From Desulfonatronum thiodismutans (GTDB lineage: Bacteria > Desulfobacterota > Desulfovibrionia > Desulfovibrionales > Desulfonatronaceae), in assembly GCF_000717475.1 (NCBI RefSeq), contig NZ_JPIK01000020.1, positions 1 through 64,000 on the forward strand: a stretch of DNA of 64,000 nt. The letters are read 5' to 3'. The notes beneath the pieces were generated by a model. The model was not told where the DNA came from. It saw only the letters and a list, made by a program, of their open reading frames with translations, and searched no databases. Positions within the stretch are counted from its first letter, which is position 1; each line of letters starts with the position of its first letter. Shown here in pieces: positions 6,574-15,942 of the stretch. A program made the position numbers and the translations under genes.

Positions 6574-7650
6574 TTATTCCTGCATCAGTTCAGGCAAAAA
6601 TCTCAGATATGCTAAATAGTCGTTATACAAGACCTCAGCTCGTGAACCAGCCACTGGGTGGAGATAGTCCGGAATACTGAAGGCCACGATGTCGTCGCCG
6701 GCAAATTGTTTGGCTTGACGCAACTGCCCCGCGATTCTTTCCATGGACGCCGGGACAAAGCCGAGGCCGTCTTCCGCGGGAGCGAAGGTTTCCACGATGA
6801 CGCGGAGGCGTGCGCCGGTCCGCGGTATGGATGTCGCCAAGGCCTCAAGGTAGGCCGCCGACTCGGTGGGGAGGAGACGTTCGGTGCCCAGGCCGTCCTG
6901 GTACAGCACCTCGGTGATGTTTCCGGAGCTGGCCAAAGCGGCCATGAGCGCGGCGAACCCGATCGGGTCGTTGCGGCCGGTGGCAAAGCACGAGACACTA
7001 ATTTCCACTTCCGGGGAGAGTTCGCGCAACCCATCAGTGAGGCGGGCCAGATGATTCGTCAGCCGGTTCAGGCGTTGAGCGTCAATCCAGGTGGCGTCGT
7101 CGATTTCCTGCGGAATATAGAATCCAGCGAAAACCAAATCCTCGCCGTATCGTTCCACCAAAGTCCGGGCCAGGGAAAGTTGGTCCTGGAGCAGGCGATT
7201 CAGAAAAACCTCCACCAGTCCGGCTTCATTCTTTATTTTTTCCCACCATGCCGGGTCTTCGGTCAGGCCGAATCGGACTGATAGCCCATGCCGCCGGGCT
7301 GCTTCGACGATCAGGTCCACGACGGGAGCGGGGTCAACGAGGTCGTCAGGTACCTCCATGCGTCGATCCGGGGTCAGTCGCCAGAAAAAAGCCGGTTCGG
7401 TGATCAGCGACCATTGGAGGATGATTTCCTGAATACCCATTGCCTTCAGATCAGCGCAGAGAGTGTCCCATGTCTGCTCGGGCCAGTCGGCATGACGGTC
7501 CCATAGCTGGATGAACGTAGAGGAAAAAGCCGGGGGAGTCTCGGCCCGGACTGGAGATGCGCCCCAGGCCAGGGCCAAGCACGTCAGGAGCGCCCACCAC
7601 GCGGCCCGAAGCCTAGAACCGGAAGAGCAGTGTCGCGAAAAAGGCGTCAA
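6574..7650 (-). CDS. Secreted DUF4434 (glycosidase-like barrel) protein, YbcH-like
   Basis: A 358-residue protein with an N-terminal signal peptide (hydrophobic AAWWALLTCLALAWGASPVRA, likely cleaved after the Ala). The mature part begins FSSTFIQLWDRHADW and looks like the TIM-barrel, glycoside-hydrolase-like DUF4434 family. Candidate acidic residues are in FAGFYIPQEID and VIVETFAP. The start overlaps the end of nfrA by 38 bases, so the two are translationally linked. As I recall, E. coli carries a DUF4434 gene (ybcH) beside nfrA-nfrB, which supports a periplasmic role in trimming or handling the NfrB-made polysaccharide. No activity has been read directly; the barrel fold and export are the supported parts. 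Confidence 0.72.
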   Translation of the reverse strand: MTPFSRHCSSGSRLRAAWWALLTCLALAWGASPVRAETPPAFSSTFIQLWDRHADWPEQTWDTLCADLKAMGIQEIILQWSLITEPAFFWRLTPDRRMEVPDDLVDPAPVVDLIVEAARRHGLSVRFGLTEDPAWWEKIKNEAGLVEVFLNRLLQDQLSLARTLVERYGEDLVFAGFYIPQEIDDATWIDAQRLNRLTNHLARLTDGLRELSPEVEISVSCFATGRNDPIGFAALMAALASSGNITEVLYQDGLGTERLLPTESAAYLEALATSIPRTGARLRVIVETFAPAEDGLGFVPASMERIAGQLRQAKQFAGDDIVAFSIPDYLHPVAGSRAEVLYNDYLAYLRFLPELMQE

Positions 7651-10600
7651 TTTGGTCGTCCTTGATGTTGTCCGTATTGAATATTCGACCTACCTTGTAG
7701 GTCATGAGAAGTTCCACGCTTTTCCGGGGCAAGGAGTACTTGTCCTCGTCGTACAGGTAGCGGGTGGAAAGGCCGAGGCCGCCCTCGTAAAAGGAGACGT
7801 CGTCGGCCCGTGATTCGGACCACCACTTGGCGTCGGCCACCAGAAACGGCGTCAGGATCAGGTTGTCGCGCACCTTCCAGTTGAAGCCCTGACGACCCTC
7901 CACATAGGCCGCCAATCGGGACGGAGACTCCAGATAGGCGTCGACTTCTCCGAACAGAAAAGAGTAATTCCAAAACGTTTCGTTGGGACGGACCCGGTCC
8001 GAGTCATCGAACAGGGAAAGCATGGCCCGGGCGACCCAGTTGTCCTCCCCGTCTCCGGAAAGAGAAAACAGCCGCTCCAAGCCCAGATTCAGGTTGTAGG
8101 GTTTCAAGGGCTTGTAGCGAAGGCCCAGGGCCGCTTCCCAGGAGTTGTCCAGCACGCGGAAACTGTCCGGTTCCATGCTCCAGCCCAGTCGTCCGATGAG
8201 CTTGAAGATCCGATGGTCCTGGAAGCCCCATTCCGGCGGAATCCAGCCCAGTTCTATCCCCGACGACGTGCGCAACACGTCCCGGCCCGGCGCGGCCAAT
8301 CCACCGAGGGTTCCGGTTTTGCCCGAGGTGTAGGTCAGCCAGAAGTCCAGATCCACGGCATTGCGCAGGGCCCGTATTTCGCCGCGCATCCTTCGGACAT
8401 CCTCAGCGACGGCCTGGGCCTGTTCTTCATCTTCCGCGGGGCGAAGCGGGGCGTTGTCAATGGCATCCATGAAGTGCGCTACGGCTTCTTCGTTGTCGCC
8501 CTGCTGCATGGCGATGTAGCCCAAGTCCTGATGCACCGCGAGGAAGTCCGGTTCATGCAGGGCCGCTTCGCTCAAAGGAATTCGGGCATCGTCGATGCGC
8601 TCCAGTTTCAGGAATTCGTAGCCGGAGGCCATCAGCATCGCCGGTGTTCCATGCAGGCTCGTTGCTTGAGCGAAGGCTTCCGCCGCGGCCTCATGGTCTT
8701 CCTTGCGGCGATATATTCCGCCCAACTCAAACCAAAGCTCAGCGAGTCGCTCTTCTCCGTGCCCTTGGTTCTCAGCCTGAACCAGGGCGGCATGGTAAAG
8801 ACACTCCGATTCGTCCAGGCGATCGAGAGCACCGGCGATTCGGGCCAACAAAACGACTCCCGGGGGCTGGTCGTGTTCCGGAAGGTCGGCTTGATCCACA
8901 ACTTGGAGGATGTCGTCGGCGCGCAGCGCATCTCCGCTGGACAGCAATGCTCTTGCCAGACGAAAGCGTGTTTCCGGGGAGTCTTGCAGTGCCAATGCCT
9001 TTTCGTACCAGACGACGGCCAGATCATGGCGGGCAAGTTCCTCGTTCAGATAGCCCAGAAGCATCAACACGGGATACTGCTCATCCTGCGGCAGCAGGCT
9101 CGGCTTGGAGTCGAAAACCGTTTGACCACGCATGAACAGGGCTTGGTTGAGAGCGTGCAGGGCCAAACCGGGCTGGTCGAGGCGTTGGTAGGATCTGGCC
9201 AAGCCGACCCAGGCCATGTCTCCCGCGCCAAGCTCGGCCGCCCGGGCAAAAGCGTCTCGAGCGCGGTGGTGGAGGTCCATCGCGGCCAGGGCATAACCAA
9301 ATTGGAGCATGCGACCGGGCTGTTCGCCTCCTCGAATCACGGCGCGTTCCATGGCTTGCAGCGCCCGGATACGGTCGCCTTGGCTGATGAGGATTTCCGC
9401 GGAAGATTCCGCGATTTGCGCGGCTTTTTCCGGTGGGAGACCGAGTTGATCCTCGGCTTGTTCAAGGAAGACCACGGTTCGTTCCTGCCAATCGGGCAGG
9501 GCACGTGTTTGTTCCAATCGGGCCAGGCGCAGCAGAACGTCGGCTCGATCCGGTCCCCTGGCCGTATCTTCCAGCAGAGTGACCAGAACGTCGCCTGCCT
9601 GTTCAGGGCTGTCGCCCTCCAAGAACAGCCTCTCCGCACGCCCCAGGAGGTCCGTTCGTTTTTCCGCGTCCACGGCAGGCAAGGCCGCGGCGCGGAGCAG
9701 GGTTCTTGCCGCGGCATCCGGGCTGCCAGCCTGCCGCTGCAGATGCGCCGCGGACTCCATTGCCCGAAGTCGGTCTTTCGGGGCGGCGTCGGTGTTGTCG
9801 GCCAATTTCAGGGAGGTGGCGATGGCTTGGTCGATCCGTCCGGTTTTGGTCCAGAACCCGACGATCATTTCCGCCATGGCGGCATCCTTCATTCCGCTGG
9901 CTTCCCATGCTTTTTCGTATTCCTGGGCAGCGATGTCAAAGCGTTCCTGTTTCACGGCCAGCGCACCCAGGGTGGTCCAGGATGCCGGAGAGAGGTCGTC
10001 TTGCGCGGCTTGTTCAAACGCCAGGCTTGCTCCTCGGAAATCGCCGCGTCGCTCTCGAATGACGCCGAGCATGACCAGGGCCCGCTTGCGCTTATCCGGG
10101 TCGGTGGTCTGCGCCAGGATTTCAGCATGATGCTCGGCTTCATGGAGTTGGCCGAGATCGAAAAGCAGCTGCGCGAGATGTCCGCGGGCCTGCTCGTTGC
10201 CTGCTTCCACGGCTCGGCGATAATGCTCCGCGGCTTCCGTGGAAAGACCGGCGCGTAGAGCCAGCTCGGCCAGTCGCGGCTCCAATTCGCGTGGCGTTTC
10301 CTGGGCCTGGGTGGTTTGCGTAAGCAATGCTCTTGCCTGGGCGTATTGCCCGAGCTGAATGGCTTCCTCGGTGGCGGCCGATAGGGCCTGGTTGCGAAAT
10401 TCCCTGGATTTCGCCTGAAGAGCGGCTGTTTCAAACGCTTCCAGGGCCAGGGTATGTTCGCCGAGAGCGGAAAGGGCGAATCCACGGACTAGGTTCGGTG
10501 ACCAGGAGAATTCTTCCTGGACGGATTCGTCGAGTAGCGTCAGAACCTGATGGAAGTCCTCCCGGGCCATGGCCCGGTTGACCAGGGTCAAAAGGATGTC

Positions 10601-11071
10601 GCTGTGTTGTTCCTTGGAGATATCCGGCAAATCCAGGACTCGCTGAAAATCGGCTTGGGCTTCGTCCCAGCGTTCCAGGCGATCCAGAGCCCAGGCGCGA
10701 TAAAGACGCGGGAGCAGGGCGTTTGGTCGGTTTTCCAGGATTCGACTGGCGTGTTCGACGATTTCGGTATCCTCTCCAAGCTGCTCCAGCAGGATGATCA
10801 GTTGAAGCCGTACGTTGACCTCAATCGGGTCGATGGCCAGGAACGCCTGAAGCTCGTTGGCCGCGCCCCGGATGTCGTCCTTGGCCTGAAGGCGAAACGC
10901 CATGTCCTGGTGCGGATAAGTCCGGTTTCTGCGCAGCTCGCGGGCGATGACGCCTTCGTCTGTTCGATGGATTTCAAACGGCTGAGCAGCTGGCTCGGCA
11001 AGGATGTCTTCCGGGAAGGAAAAAAGGAAAAGGCCGAGAAGCAGGACGGCGCGTGCAAGGAAGAGGGTCAT
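7613..11071 (-). CDS. nfrA: NfrA-like outer-membrane TPR/beta-barrel exporter
   Basis: A 1152-residue envelope protein. It starts with a signal peptide (MTLFLARAVLLLGLFLFSFPEDILA), continues with a very long array of TPR-type helical repeats over roughly residues 50-880, and ends in about 230 residues of alternating strands typical of the NfrA C-terminal domain, with terminal Phe (ATLLFRF) as in outer-membrane barrels. NfrA is the phage N4 receptor of E. coli and is understood to be the outer-membrane partner that brings the NfrB-made glycan to the surface. The start codon overlaps the nfrB stop (ATGA), so translation is coupled. Other architectures with a TPR superhelix plus barrel (PgaA, BcsC, PelB) are the main alternatives, but the NfrB and WecB neighbours favour NfrA. 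Confidence 0.85.
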   Translation of the reverse strand: MTLFLARAVLLLGLFLFSFPEDILAEPAAQPFEIHRTDEGVIARELRRNRTYPHQDMAFRLQAKDDIRGAANELQAFLAIDPIEVNVRLQLIILLEQLGEDTEIVEHASRILENRPNALLPRLYRAWALDRLERWDEAQADFQRVLDLPDISKEQHSDILLTLVNRAMAREDFHQVLTLLDESVQEEFSWSPNLVRGFALSALGEHTLALEAFETAALQAKSREFRNQALSAATEEAIQLGQYAQARALLTQTTQAQETPRELEPRLAELALRAGLSTEAAEHYRRAVEAGNEQARGHLAQLLFDLGQLHEAEHHAEILAQTTDPDKRKRALVMLGVIRERRGDFRGASLAFEQAAQDDLSPASWTTLGALAVKQERFDIAAQEYEKAWEASGMKDAAMAEMIVGFWTKTGRIDQAIATSLKLADNTDAAPKDRLRAMESAAHLQRQAGSPDAAARTLLRAAALPAVDAEKRTDLLGRAERLFLEGDSPEQAGDVLVTLLEDTARGPDRADVLLRLARLEQTRALPDWQERTVVFLEQAEDQLGLPPEKAAQIAESSAEILISQGDRIRALQAMERAVIRGGEQPGRMLQFGYALAAMDLHHRARDAFARAAELGAGDMAWVGLARSYQRLDQPGLALHALNQALFMRGQTVFDSKPSLLPQDEQYPVLMLLGYLNEELARHDLAVVWYEKALALQDSPETRFRLARALLSSGDALRADDILQVVDQADLPEHDQPPGVVLLARIAGALDRLDESECLYHAALVQAENQGHGEERLAELWFELGGIYRRKEDHEAAAEAFAQATSLHGTPAMLMASGYEFLKLERIDDARIPLSEAALHEPDFLAVHQDLGYIAMQQGDNEEAVAHFMDAIDNAPLRPAEDEEQAQAVAEDVRRMRGEIRALRNAVDLDFWLTYTSGKTGTLGGLAAPGRDVLRTSSGIELGWIPPEWGFQDHRIFKLIGRLGWSMEPDSFRVLDNSWEAALGLRYKPLKPYNLNLGLERLFSLSGDGEDNWVARAMLSLFDDSDRVRPNETFWNYSFLFGEVDAYLESPSRLAAYVEGRQGFNWKVRDNLILTPFLVADAKWWSESRADDVSFYEGGLGLSTRYLYDEDKYSLPRKSVELLMTYKVGRIFNTDNIKDDQIDAFFATLLFRF

Positions 11072-13338
11072 GCGTCGGGTCCGGAGATACGGGTTGAAAC
11101 GGATTCCAGTGTCGCCTGATCGATCACGTCCATGTCGATTAAAATGGTTTCCAGCCGTCTGGTATTTCTGTTTTGCAATTGCAGGGCTTCATCCAGTTGG
11201 GCTTGGGTTATGACGCCTTGCTCCAGGAGACAGGTTCCCATCGGGGCGATATCCCGCCTGTTTTCGACGCAGGATTTGAGTTCAACGAGACTGGACCTGT
11301 CCAAATGTCCGAGAGCCGTGAAGACTTCTCCGAGGTTCCGATACCCCTTCCTTTGTCTCGTTCGGGCTTCATCGAGCTGCTCTGGAGTAATAAGTTTCTG
11401 AGTCAAAAGTTCCGCCGCAAGTTTCTCTTCAAGCGATTCTCGTGCCAATCTTTCATAGCCAAAGCGTATCGCGAAGGATAAATCGCCGCGGGTGGTCAGA
11501 CGTAATACGATGGGACGACCGAGCTCACTTTCCAGTTGTCTGATTTCGTTTGTGTCGCTGATGGAGTCAACAGCTAGGATCAGGCCCCCTTCCGGAGTGA
11601 GGCCCACCGGAAAGAGACGCTGTCGCCGGGCCATGCCCGCGGGAACCATGGCGATCACTTCCTTGTCCACGGCGTACGGATCAACGACGGTGGTCTGGAC
11701 TCCGAGCTGAACACCCAGCGTCTGTAAAAGCTTGTCCTCCTCAAGGACGCCCATGTCTTCCAGGATTGCGCCCAGGGGCTGCCCGGTGGCCCTTTGACGG
11801 TCCAAGGCCGTGTCCAGCTGTGCCACGGTCACGAATCGACGATCCAGCAGCAAATCGCCCAAGCGACGCCGGTAGCGGACCAGCTCTTCCTCGCTGGGGT
11901 AAGAGTGGTCGGTCTTGTCCCAGGCCACGGGGGTCCCGGTAAGCAGGTGCCGGGTATACAGCCTGATTGCCCGGATCGTGGCGAAAAAATTGATGACGTT
12001 GGCCCAGATCAACCGAAAGGGACTTAAGGCGGCTTGGCCGATGCCGTTGGTTCGGGCCACGTACCAGCCTCGGATGCCGAGCTGCCAGAGCAGCAGGCCC
12101 AGGTTGGCCAGCATCAAATAGAAGAGCGTCGTTCCGGCGGTGACCACGGGAGGATAGCGATAGGCGTCGGGAAAAACATACACGTAGCCCCAGACGGTCA
12201 GATAGACAGGTACGAGGATGTTGGCCAGCATGTTCACCTGGTTGGTGATCAATCCTACCCTGTCCCTGGCCAGCATGTACCTGGTCCAGAATCCGCCCAC
12301 CCAGCCGATGGTTTCCCAGGCCTGCAAGGTGATGCCCAATATCCAGCGTGATTTTTGGCGGACCGCGGTGCCAAAGGTGCGGGGGAAATATTCCCGGACC
12401 CCGATATAATCCCGCTTGCGGACAGTCCTTTCCCGTCCGGTCAGGCGGCTTTTTTTGCGCACGGTGCGCTCAAAGGCCACCCGTGAGAATATCTGGCGTA
12501 CTCCGGTGACTTGGGCCAGACGGATGCCGAAATCGTAGTCTTCAGTCACTGAACCGATGGTGAAAAGGCGATTCTGGTTTTCTTGTGCCAGGGTGAGCAG
12601 CAATTTTCTGGAAAAGGCCGTCCCGACACCGGCGGAAGGGAGGTTGCCGGTGAGCAGTTCCCGGACGACCATGTCTCGGGAGTGGTTCGTGGCGAACTCG
12701 TCCAGGTAGGTGCCCATGGTGAACTGCCACCATTTGGGTTCCATGGGCAGAACCGGAACCTGGACCATGTCCATGCGGGGTATGAGGTAATTGAAGAGCT
12801 TCAGAAGCATGGGGTGCAGGACGTCCTCGGAGTCCTCCATGACAATGATTTCGAATTCAGTGCCATGGCTTTTCTCGTAATGCCGGATGCCCTCGAATAT
12901 CCAGTTCAGACAGTCGGCTTTGGATGTCGGGCCGTCCTTGGGGCAAACGATGCGTTCCACGTTTCCGTAGCGCTCCCGGACAAGGTCCACTTCCCGCTGC
13001 GTGGCTGGATCGTTGGGGTACGTGCCGACGAAAATGACGTAGTTGGAATAGTTGAGCACCTTGATGGAGTTTTCCAGCATGCGGCTGATGACCGCGGATT
13101 CATCCCAGCAGGGAATCATTACGGCGATGAACTGTTCGGGGCGGCCCGTCAGGTCTTCTTCGGCAAGGGGCTTGGCTCTTCGGAAACCGAAAACGAATAC
13201 TCGCCGCCAGACTTCATTGCCGATGCGGACCAAGTCGATAAATAGGTCGCTGAGTCCGTTCAGAAAAAAGACCAGTCCGAAAATCCACAAACCGGCTTTC
13301 AGAAAGATGAGCAGAACGGGTAGGATATCCTGAACCAT
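11068..13338 (-). CDS. nfrB: NfrB-like membrane glycosyltransferase with C-terminal MshEN c-di-GMP-binding domain
   Basis: A protein of about 756 residues. An N-terminal membrane segment (ILPVLLIFLKAGLWIFGLVFFL) precedes a processive GT2 domain with MIPCWDES, VMEDSED (metal-binding acidic motif), SVTEDYDFG (TED motif) and RQKSRW (QxxRW-type motif), then several more membrane helices. The C-terminal third carries RLGDLLLDRRFVTVAQL...LGAILEDMGVL near residues 492-532, which fits the MshEN c-di-GMP-binding motif; two weaker copies follow. In E. coli, NfrB polymerises UDP-ManNAc in response to c-di-GMP. The start at 13338 is four bases after the wecB stop and keeps the usual N-terminus; the frame is open to 13431 but would overlap wecB and add a Cys/Pro-rich head. 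The stop overlaps the nfrA start. Confidence 0.9.
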   Translation of the reverse strand: MVQDILPVLLIFLKAGLWIFGLVFFLNGLSDLFIDLVRIGNEVWRRVFVFGFRRAKPLAEEDLTGRPEQFIAVMIPCWDESAVISRMLENSIKVLNYSNYVIFVGTYPNDPATQREVDLVRERYGNVERIVCPKDGPTSKADCLNWIFEGIRHYEKSHGTEFEIIVMEDSEDVLHPMLLKLFNYLIPRMDMVQVPVLPMEPKWWQFTMGTYLDEFATNHSRDMVVRELLTGNLPSAGVGTAFSRKLLLTLAQENQNRLFTIGSVTEDYDFGIRLAQVTGVRQIFSRVAFERTVRKKSRLTGRERTVRKRDYIGVREYFPRTFGTAVRQKSRWILGITLQAWETIGWVGGFWTRYMLARDRVGLITNQVNMLANILVPVYLTVWGYVYVFPDAYRYPPVVTAGTTLFYLMLANLGLLLWQLGIRGWYVARTNGIGQAALSPFRLIWANVINFFATIRAIRLYTRHLLTGTPVAWDKTDHSYPSEEELVRYRRRLGDLLLDRRFVTVAQLDTALDRQRATGQPLGAILEDMGVLEEDKLLQTLGVQLGVQTTVVDPYAVDKEVIAMVPAGMARRQRLFPVGLTPEGGLILAVDSISDTNEIRQLESELGRPIVLRLTTRGDLSFAIRFGYERLARESLEEKLAAELLTQKLITPEQLDEARTRQRKGYRNLGEVFTALGHLDRSSLVELKSCVENRRDIAPMGTCLLEQGVITQAQLDEALQLQNRNTRRLETILIDMDVIDQATLESVSTRISGPDA

Positions 13339-13342
13339 GTGC

Positions 13343-14515
13343 CTATCCCTCGGAGCAGGTTCCGAAGAAGGTCTCTTCCGGGAGCAACAAGGGGCGTTCC
13401 GCGCGGAGAAAGCGCCTGGAGGCCGAGACAATGCGTTGGGCTGCCCGTCCGTCGCCGAAGGGGTTGCCGTTTCGGCGCATGATCCGGGAAACCCCGGATC
13501 GCTTGGCGAGCACTTCGCCCGCGGCCTGGGTCACGGTTTGCGGGTCCGTGCCCACCAGCCGGGCAAAGCCGCAGTTCACGGCATCGGCGCGTTCGGTGAC
13601 GTCGCGGGTAACCAGGACCGGTATGCCGAAAGAAGGGGCTTCTTCCTGAACGCCTCCGGAATCGGTCAGGATCAGTTCGGCCTGGTGCATCAAACGAACG
13701 AATTCCAGGTACGGAACGGACGGAAGCAGCACGATCCGGTCATGGTGCCCAAGGATTTGACGTGCGGTTTGCTGGACAAGCGGGTTGGCGTGAACCGGAA
13801 ACACCGCGACCACGTCCGGATGGTCCTGGACAATGCGTTCCACGGCCCGGCAAATGTTTTCCAAGCCCTGGCCCCACGACTCCCGGCGGTGGGCCGTGAC
13901 CAGGATCAAGCGCCGTCCCTGGAGGAGGTTTTGGACATCCGGAGCCAGGGGGCCGAGTTTGTCCTCGAAATGCAACAAGGCGTCCACTACGGTATTGCCC
14001 GTGACGGCGATGTTCTCCGGAGGGATGCCCTCGGCCCGCAATTCGTCGGCAGCCGCATCAGTTGGCGCGAAGTGCAGCCCGGTGACAATGGAGACCAGGC
14101 GGCGGTTGGCTTCCTCGGGGAAAGGATTTTGGAGGTCATGGCTCCGCAGGCCTGCCTCCACGTGTCCTACGGGCACATGGTGATAAAACGCCGCCAGGGC
14201 CGCGGCCAGGACCGTGGTGGTGTCACCCTGGACCAGGAGCAGATCAGGTCGGCGGCTTTTGATTTCCCGGTCCATGACGCGGATCACGTCCGCGGTCGTT
14301 TCGGCTAGAGAACTCCCCGGACGCATGACTTCAAGGTCGCGGTCGGGTCGTAGGTCAAAGGAATCCAGGATCTGCGTGAGCATCTCCTTGTGCTGCCCGG
14401 TGCTCAACACCCGGACCGAAAAATCTTCGGGAAATTCATGAAAAGCGGCGATGACCGGGGCCATTTTGACGGCTTCGGGCCGTGTGCCGAGGACGATGTC
14501 GATGGTATGGGGCAT
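13343..14515 (-). CDS. wecB: UDP-N-acetylglucosamine 2-epimerase (non-hydrolysing)
   Basis: Interconverts UDP-GlcNAc and UDP-ManNAc. Family motifs are all present: VLGTRPEAVKMAPVI at the N-terminus, VQGDTTT, HVEAGLRS, FPEEANRRL, NTVVDAL, VTAHRRES, FPVHANPLV, and LTDSGGVQEEAPSFG. From 14515 the product is 390 residues, close to the family norm. The upstream start at 14566 would add 17 non-conserved residues and lies inside a 15-bp inverted repeat, so I prefer 14515, although its ribosome site is weak. It is the first gene of the wecB-nfrB-nfrA-DUF4434 operon and supplies the expected donor sugar for NfrB, making this a dedicated copy rather than one tied to an O-antigen cluster. Confidence 0.93.
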   Translation of the reverse strand: MPHTIDIVLGTRPEAVKMAPVIAAFHEFPEDFSVRVLSTGQHKEMLTQILDSFDLRPDRDLEVMRPGSSLAETTADVIRVMDREIKSRRPDLLLVQGDTTTVLAAALAAFYHHVPVGHVEAGLRSHDLQNPFPEEANRRLVSIVTGLHFAPTDAAADELRAEGIPPENIAVTGNTVVDALLHFEDKLGPLAPDVQNLLQGRRLILVTAHRRESWGQGLENICRAVERIVQDHPDVVAVFPVHANPLVQQTARQILGHHDRIVLLPSVPYLEFVRLMHQAELILTDSGGVQEEAPSFGIPVLVTRDVTERADAVNCGFARLVGTDPQTVTQAAGEVLAKRSGVSRIMRRNGNPFGDGRAAQRIVSASRRFLRAERPLLLPEETFFGTCSEG

Positions 14516-14534
14516 GGGTAGGTTTGGTTGAGGA

Positions 14535-14577
14535 GAAACGAATAGATGAAGCGCTTGCCGCGTCATCTATTCGTTTC
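14535..14577 (-). promoter_or_regulatory. 15-bp perfect inverted repeat in the wecB operon leader
   Basis: GAAACGAATAGATGA (14535-14549) and TCATCTATTCGTTTC (14563-14577) are exact reverse complements separated by 13 bases. The dyad is 20-62 bases upstream of the chosen wecB start. No T-run follows on either strand. It is either an operator for a dimeric regulator or a stable 5'-leader hairpin controlling the polysaccharide operon. Confidence 0.7.
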
Positions 14578-14784
14578 GGATTTAAAACACCAGAGGGGGC
14601 GAGGATGAGGAAGGAGGCAAGTACCATTTTTTGAGTTATTTTTTTCTGAATTCTTTGTCGATGTCTATGGATTATTCATTGTTTTTGCTGTACGGCTTTT
14701 CTCTCAGCTCGCAGGTTGGTTCACATTCCCGTCATGTTTTCTTTTTTCGGGCCTGTTGGGATGTCCCGGTTTGGAGGTGCGGCC

Positions 14785-15942
14785 ATGTCTCAAGCTTCCA
14801 TGGAGAATTTGCGGAAATTTGTGGCCCCGGAGTTTGTTTTCGGGGTGGGGGCACGTCGGCTTGTCGGGCAGTTCGCCCGGAATTTCTCGGTGCGTCGGGT
14901 TTTGGTTGTGGTGGACGAGGTGGTCCGCGGGCTGCCGTGGGCCACGGACGTCCTCGGCAGTCTGGATCAGGCAAATCTGGAGTATCGGCTTTTTTCGGAC
15001 CTTTCCCCCAACCCGCGGGCGGAGGAGGTCATGCGGGGGGCGAGATATTATCTTCAGGAGGATTGCCAGGCCATCGTCGCTCTGGGTGGCGGCAGCGTCC
15101 TGGACTGCGCCAAGGGGATCGGCATCGTCTGCGTCAACAACCGTCCGATCCTGGACTTCGAGGGCGTGGACAACGTTCCGGTGCCCGGCCCCCCCTTGAT
15201 CTGCATTCCCACCACCGCGGGCAGTTCCGCCGACGTTTCGCAGTTCGCGATCATCACGGATCAGGCGCGCAAGGTGAAAATCGCCATCGTGAGCAAGGCC
15301 ATGGTTCCGGATATCGCCTTGATCGATCCGGAAACCACCACCAGCATGTCGCCGCATCTTACGGCCTGTACCGGGTACGACGCTTTGACTCACGCGGTGG
15401 AGGCCTATGCGTCCAACGCCAGCTCCCCCATTACGGATCTGCATGCCCTGGAGGCCGTCCGTCTGACCGGCAGGCACCTGCCGCAAGCAGTGGAAGCCCC
15501 GCTGGACATGGAAGCCCGATCCGGAATGATGCTGGCCTCGTTGTATGCCGGGCTGGCTTTCTCCAACGCCAGCCTGGGCGCGACCCACGCCATGGCTCAC
15601 AGTCTCGGCGGATTGCTGGACCTGCCTCATGGCGAGTGCAACGCCATTCTGCTCAGCCGGGTGGTGGATTTCAATTTCCACGCCATCCCTGATCGCTATC
15701 TGCGGGTGGCTGAAGCCTTGGGGGTGGGCTGTCGGGGACTGGAGGCCGACGGTCAGCGTCAGGCGCTGGTGGAGGGGCTTGTGGCGTTGCGCAGGCAGGT
15801 CGGGCTGACCAGGGACCTGGGAGATCTGGGCGTCAGTCCATCGGATATTCTGGAATTGTCCCGTCAGGCCGTGTGCGATCCTTGCATGGTCACCAATCCC
15901 GTCCACCCTGCTGTGGAGGACATCGAACGCATATATGCCTGA
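14785..15942 (+). CDS. Iron-containing (group III) alcohol dehydrogenase
   Basis: A 385-residue NAD(P)-dependent alcohol/aldehyde oxidoreductase. It shows the GGGSVLDCAKG dinucleotide-binding motif near residue 95, the CIPTTAGSSADVS segment, and the metal-binding block GATHAMAHSLGGLLDLPHGECNA with three His ligands; an upstream Asp is in PDIALIDPE. I chose 14785 because GGAGG lies seven bases upstream; the frame is open back to 14716. The 3' end overlaps the next kinase gene by eight bases, so it is the first gene of a coupled chain of sensory genes. Substrate (ethanol, 1,3-propanediol, lactaldehyde or others) cannot be read. It is divergent from the wecB operon. Confidence 0.92.
   Translation: MSQASMENLRKFVAPEFVFGVGARRLVGQFARNFSVRRVLVVVDEVVRGLPWATDVLGSLDQANLEYRLFSDLSPNPRAEEVMRGARYYLQEDCQAIVALGGGSVLDCAKGIGIVCVNNRPILDFEGVDNVPVPGPPLICIPTTAGSSADVSQFAIITDQARKVKIAIVSKAMVPDIALIDPETTTSMSPHLTACTGYDALTHAVEAYASNASSPITDLHALEAVRLTGRHLPQAVEAPLDMEARSGMMLASLYAGLAFSNASLGATHAMAHSLGGLLDLPHGECNAILLSRVVDFNFHAIPDRYLRVAEALGVGCRGLEADGQRQALVEGLVALRRQVGLTRDLGDLGVSPSDILELSRQAVCDPCMVTNPVHPAVEDIERIYA

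Noticed and set aside
8213..10258. Long plus-strand open frame (681 codons) opposite nfrA
   Set aside because: It is a shadow of the nfrA coding strand; GC-rich third positions of nfrA create long antisense frames, and the translation has no recognisable domain.
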